Shown here one piece after another: positions 6,220 to 8,250 of a DNA stretch of 8,250 nucleotides. Both the position numbers and the translations under genes were made by a program. The DNA is taken from contig JAFGRS010000192.1 in the NCBI GenBank assembly GCA_016935045.1, positions 1-8,250 on the forward strand, written 5' to 3'. Position 1 is the stretch's first letter; every line of letters starts with the position of its first letter. This DNA is from Lentisphaeria bacterium (GTDB lineage Bacteria; Verrucomicrobiota; Lentisphaeria; Oligosphaerales; JAFGRS01). The notes beneath the pieces were generated by a model that did not search any database, was not told the DNA's origin, and saw only the letters and a program-made list of their open reading frames with translations.

Positions 6220-6236
6220 CCGGTTCTCTGCGCGGC

Positions 6237-6974
6237 TCAGGTTGGGTTGGCCGTCAGGTTGCGGACCAGATCGAGCAATGCGGCGGTCATGCCTCGGGCG
6301 GCGGAGGGGGGCTTTGTCTCCCGGATGCCTTCCGGTTGGATGGTCAGGAGGGGATTCCGGGGCGGATCGGCCACGAGGTGCAGCGCGACGGCCCCGTGCA
6401 TGACGGCGACTCCATCGGGGAGGGCGTCGCCCTCGGCGGACTCGAAGGCCGTCAGCAGGAGTTCGTTGGCGGTCCTGTCGGCGAACCGTGCCGCCGCGAA
6501 TTCGAGGCCTTCGCGCACGTCCTGATCTCCGTAGTAGACCATGTGCGGGCCGCCGAATTCGAATTCGATGGCGGCGAGGCTGCCGGGGGTGTTGGCGTAG
6601 CCGTGGGGGAAGATCAGGGGACTGGCATAGCGGGGGCCCTTGCGGAGCAACTGCTCGTAGAAGCGGAACCCCGACAGGGTGGCGCCGTATCGGGTCAGGG
6701 TACAGAGCCCGGCGCGTTCCCGCAGTCCCGAGGGACGCTTCCGCTCCGGGCCTCCCAGGGCCAGCGCGCAGGCGGCCAGGCAGAAGGAACTGGCGGGGTC
6801 CAGGTACCCCTTGACCGATTCCAGGTAGGGCTTGGCGCTGAACGCCGCCAGAAGGGCATTGTCCTCGGGACGCCACGCCGTCGACCATGCGGCCGCCAAC
6901 GGCTCACTCCCGGAGCCCACGCTGCCGGGCAGCACCCAGCCCATTCCGCTCACGTACAGGGTCGCAGCCGACAC
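6237..6974 (-). CDS. Short ketosynthase-like protein, Cys-less (chain-length-factor type)
   Basis: This 245-residue protein covers only the N-terminal half of the ketosynthase fold. Recognisable parts include LYVSGMGWVLPG at the N-terminus, GLCTLTRYGATLSGFRFYEQLL (written in two pieces of the same strand: GLCTLTRYG, then ATLSGFRFYEQLL), PHGYANTPGSLAAIEFEFGGPH, and GVAVMHGAVALHLV near the end. An ungapped hand alignment to the adjacent FabF-like enzyme from the shared GGP motif places Q151 exactly where that enzyme has its catalytic Cys; both active-site His lie in the missing C-terminal half. Size and content fit the short 'ketosynthase chain length factor' family, as in ApeC of aryl-polyene clusters, so it probably pairs with the neighbour rather than acting alone. 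GTG at 6974 is chosen because GGAGGAG precedes it by 6 nt; an ATG at 7022 would overlap the upstream gene by 32 bp. The two genes are 16 bp apart and surely cotranscribed. Pathway product unknown. Confidence 0.75.
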   Translation of the reverse strand: MSAATLYVSGMGWVLPGSVGSGSEPLAAAWSTAWRPEDNALLAAFSAKPYLESVKGYLDPASSFCLAACALALGGPERKRPSGLRERAGLCTLTRYGATLSGFRFYEQLLRKGPRYASPLIFPHGYANTPGSLAAIEFEFGGPHMVYYGDQDVREGLEFAAARFADRTANELLLTAFESAEGDALPDGVAVMHGAVALHLVADPPRNPLLTIQPEGIRETKPPSAARGMTAALLDLVRNLTANPT

Positions 6975-6980
6975 GGATGG

Positions 6981-6987
6981 CTCCTCC
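6981..6987 (-). promoter_or_regulatory. Strong ribosome binding site fixing a GTG start
   Basis: GGAGGAG on the minus strand ends 6 nt before the GTG at 6974-6972 and just 3 nt after the upstream ketosynthase gene's TGA at 6993-6991. This supports GTG rather than the upstream ATG (7022-7020), which lies inside the preceding gene. Confidence 0.75.
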
Positions 6988-6990
6988 AGG

Positions 6991-8187
6991 TCAGGGCGCC
7001 GCGCAGAGCACCACACTGCCATTGTTGCCGCCGATTCCCGCCGAATTGGTCACGGCACAGCGGACCTGCCGATGCCGTGCCTTGCCGGGGACGCAGTCCA
7101 GGGGGCACTCCGGGTCAGGCGTCTCGTGATGGATTGTGGGCGGGATGATCCCGCAGCGGATGACTTCGAGGGTGATGATGGCTTCGGCGATGCCGGCCGC
7201 CCCCATGAGGTGTCCGAGCTGGGACTTGTGGGCGGCCACGGTGATGGAATCGAGGCGCCGGCCGAAGAGGTTGCGCAGGGCGGCGGCCTCGGTGACGTCG
7301 TTGGCCCTGGTGGAGGTCGCGTGGGCGGAGACGTGGTCGATGGCTTCGGGTGTCATCCCGGCGTCGGCGATGGCATCGGCCATGACGCGGCGGGAGCCGT
7401 CGGCGTCCTTGGCGGGGGCGGTCATGTGGAAAGCGTTGTTGTTGGTGGCGACCCCGGCGAGGATGCCCAGGGGGGGAGGCGAGGAGGCCGTCCGGCGCTC
7501 CAGGAGCATGGCGCCGGCGCCCTCGCTGAAGAGGGTCCCCGAACGGTTGGCGTCGAAGGGGCGCATGCGGTCGGTGGTGATGGTGCGCAGATTGGTCAGG
7601 CCGCACCAGCAGTACTCGGTCAGGGCATCGTAGCCGATAGCGAGGACGCGTTCGGCCCGGCCGGCGCGGATCATGTCCCCGGCGATGGCCAGGGCCGAGG
7701 CCCCGGAGGCGCAGGAGAGGCTGATCTGGGCCCGGGGTCCCCCGCACCCGAGCCATTCCGCCATGGCCGCCGGGAAGCGGTCGAAGCGGTCGAAGGTGTC
7801 GCGGTCCATGGCGCCGCATTCGATGCGTTCGCGCCAGCACCATTCGAGGGATTCCATGGGGCCGAAGTTCGTGCCCAGCACCAGTGCCATGGCGGGATCC
7901 AGCGCCGCCGGGAACTCCCTGCCGGCCTGCCGCAGGGCTTCCCTGCCGGCCGTCTTGACCATGGCTGCCGCCAGGTCGTCGTCGGGGAATTCGGTACGCA
8001 GTGCTTCCTCGATGTCGCCGGGGAGCTGCCCGCCGGACTGTTGCGGGTAGTCGTCGACGGGGAAGCGGTCGAGGGGGCGGATGCCGCATTCCCCGGCGCA
8101 CATGCGCCGGAAGACCCGGGTCACCCCGGCCCCCAGGCAACAGACCAGCCCGGTGCCCACGATGGCAATAGGACTCTCGCTCGTCAT
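6991..8187 (-). CDS. Beta-ketoacyl-[ACP] synthase, FabF (KAS II)-like
   Basis: This 398-residue condensing enzyme extends an acyl chain by decarboxylative Claisen condensation with malonyl-ACP. The complete thiolase-fold triad is visible: C159 in SLSCASGAS, H289 in SAHATSTRAND, and H326 in HKSQLGHLMGAAG with K321. Other family marks are PIAIVGTGLV at the N-terminus, RPFDANRSG at 209-217, SEGAGAMLLE at 221-230 and the C-terminal NSAGIGGNNGS. In that last loop FabF enzymes normally have GFGGTN; here the gating Phe is I385 and the Thr is N388. Length is close to FabF (about 413). Start: ATG overlaps the preceding gene's TGA (ATGA), so translation is probably coupled; no well-spaced Shine-Dalgarno is seen. 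The Cys-less partner immediately downstream suggests a type II PKS or aryl-polyene-like KS rather than housekeeping FabF, but the latter is not excluded. Confidence 0.92.
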   Translation of the reverse strand: MTSESPIAIVGTGLVCCLGAGVTRVFRRMCAGECGIRPLDRFPVDDYPQQSGGQLPGDIEEALRTEFPDDDLAAAMVKTAGREALRQAGREFPAALDPAMALVLGTNFGPMESLEWCWRERIECGAMDRDTFDRFDRFPAAMAEWLGCGGPRAQISLSCASGASALAIAGDMIRAGRAERVLAIGYDALTEYCWCGLTNLRTITTDRMRPFDANRSGTLFSEGAGAMLLERRTASSPPPLGILAGVATNNNAFHMTAPAKDADGSRRVMADAIADAGMTPEAIDHVSAHATSTRANDVTEAAALRNLFGRRLDSITVAAHKSQLGHLMGAAGIAEAIITLEVIRCGIIPPTIHHETPDPECPLDCVPGKARHRQVRCAVTNSAGIGGNNGSVVLCAAP

Positions 8188-8250
8188 GCTCCGCCCCAGT
8201 CCAGGAAATGCGGCAGCCGATCCACTGCCGTCCCCGTGCCGCGTATCGTA
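8184..8250 (-). CDS. C-terminal end of an upstream gene (partial, unidentified)
   Basis: The minus strand has an open frame from the window edge to a TGA at 8186-8184 that overlaps the ketosynthase ATG by 4 bp (ATGA), the classic coupling arrangement. About 21 residues are visible, ending PHFLDWGGA. That is too little for identification. Operon position next to a ketosynthase makes an acyl carrier protein or another fatty-acid/polyketide enzyme plausible; this is inference. The frame in phase with the ketosynthase is also open to the edge, but its ATG immediately precedes the usual PIAIVGTG start of the family. Confidence 0.5.
   Translation of the reverse strand, partial: TIRGTGTAVDRLPHFLDWGGA

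Larger units (their letters stand above)
5929..6236. other. 308-bp spacer between the ketosynthase pair and priA
   Basis: No gene is supported. It holds two copies of a 30-bp hairpin repeat, a heptamer tandem repeat, a small hairpin (ATCGC-TTC-GCGAT at 6079-6091) and the priA ribosome binding site (GGAGG on the minus strand, about 5938-5942). The least GC-rich part, about 5988-6020, is the most plausible place for a priA promoter; TTTATC and TAGACT stand 17 bp apart there on the minus strand, but the match to consensus is weak. Confidence 0.6.

Noticed and set aside
4954..6525. Plus-strand open frame of 523 codons
   Set aside because: It is a mirror of the priA coding register running on through the spacer and into the short ketosynthase gene. 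No recognisable protein.
6237..6974. Short ketosynthase as a truncated pseudogene
   Set aside because: The frame is intact, has a strong ribosome binding site and operonic spacing, and its half-length matches a known short ketosynthase family. No remnant of the C-terminal half is visible downstream of its stop.
6975..7022. ATG start 16 codons upstream for the short ketosynthase
   Set aside because: It would overlap the preceding ketosynthase gene by 32 bp and ignores the GGAGGAG placed 6 nt before a GTG, where the family-like N-terminus begins.

Overview
The window is 8.25 kb of very GC-rich bacterial chromosome in which every confident gene lies on the minus strand. It reads as ordinary housekeeping DNA flanked by the end of a type II fatty-acid/polyketide-like cluster. 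Nothing in the sequence fixes the taxon. An NAD-dependent ligase and PriA show it is bacterial. High GC, the repeat-filled spacers and an archaeal-type thymidylate synthase would fit a metagenomic member of the Planctomycetes/Verrucomicrobia/Lentisphaerae side of the tree, but this is a guess.

In transcription order (right to left): the last ~21 codons of an unidentified gene (8250-8184) overlap by ATGA a FabF-like beta-ketoacyl synthase (8187-6991) with a complete Cys-His-His triad. After 16 bp comes a short ketosynthase-fold protein (6974-6237) whose expected catalytic Cys is a Gln. This is the arrangement of a ketosynthase/chain-length-factor pair, as in type II PKS and aryl-polyene pathways. 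A 308-bp spacer with two kinds of short repeats separates this cluster from priA (5928-3724, replication restart helicase). After 90 bp comes ligA (3633-1351, NAD+ DNA ligase), with an insertion in the HhH region and a C-terminal tail ending in a possible beta-clamp-binding motif. A 350-bp spacer follows, filled with a large inverted array of ACGGACAC-type repeats, G-tracts and a candidate promoter. Then comes a thymidylate synthase (1000-158) of the type familiar from archaea. The first 157 bp hold a convergent hairpin and possibly the end of a plus-strand gene.

Functionally, priA, ligA and thyA all serve DNA replication and repair (fork restart, nick sealing, dTMP supply). The ketosynthase pair belongs to a separate lipid/polyketide pathway continuing beyond the right edge. 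I see no defence system, mobile element, CRISPR array, tRNA or rRNA. The most interesting material is in the spacers (inverted repeat array and G-tract element after ligA; paired hairpin repeats with a third degenerate copy) and in residue-level oddities (Gln for Cys in the short ketosynthase, Ile for the gating Phe in the FabF-like enzyme, the LigA tail).
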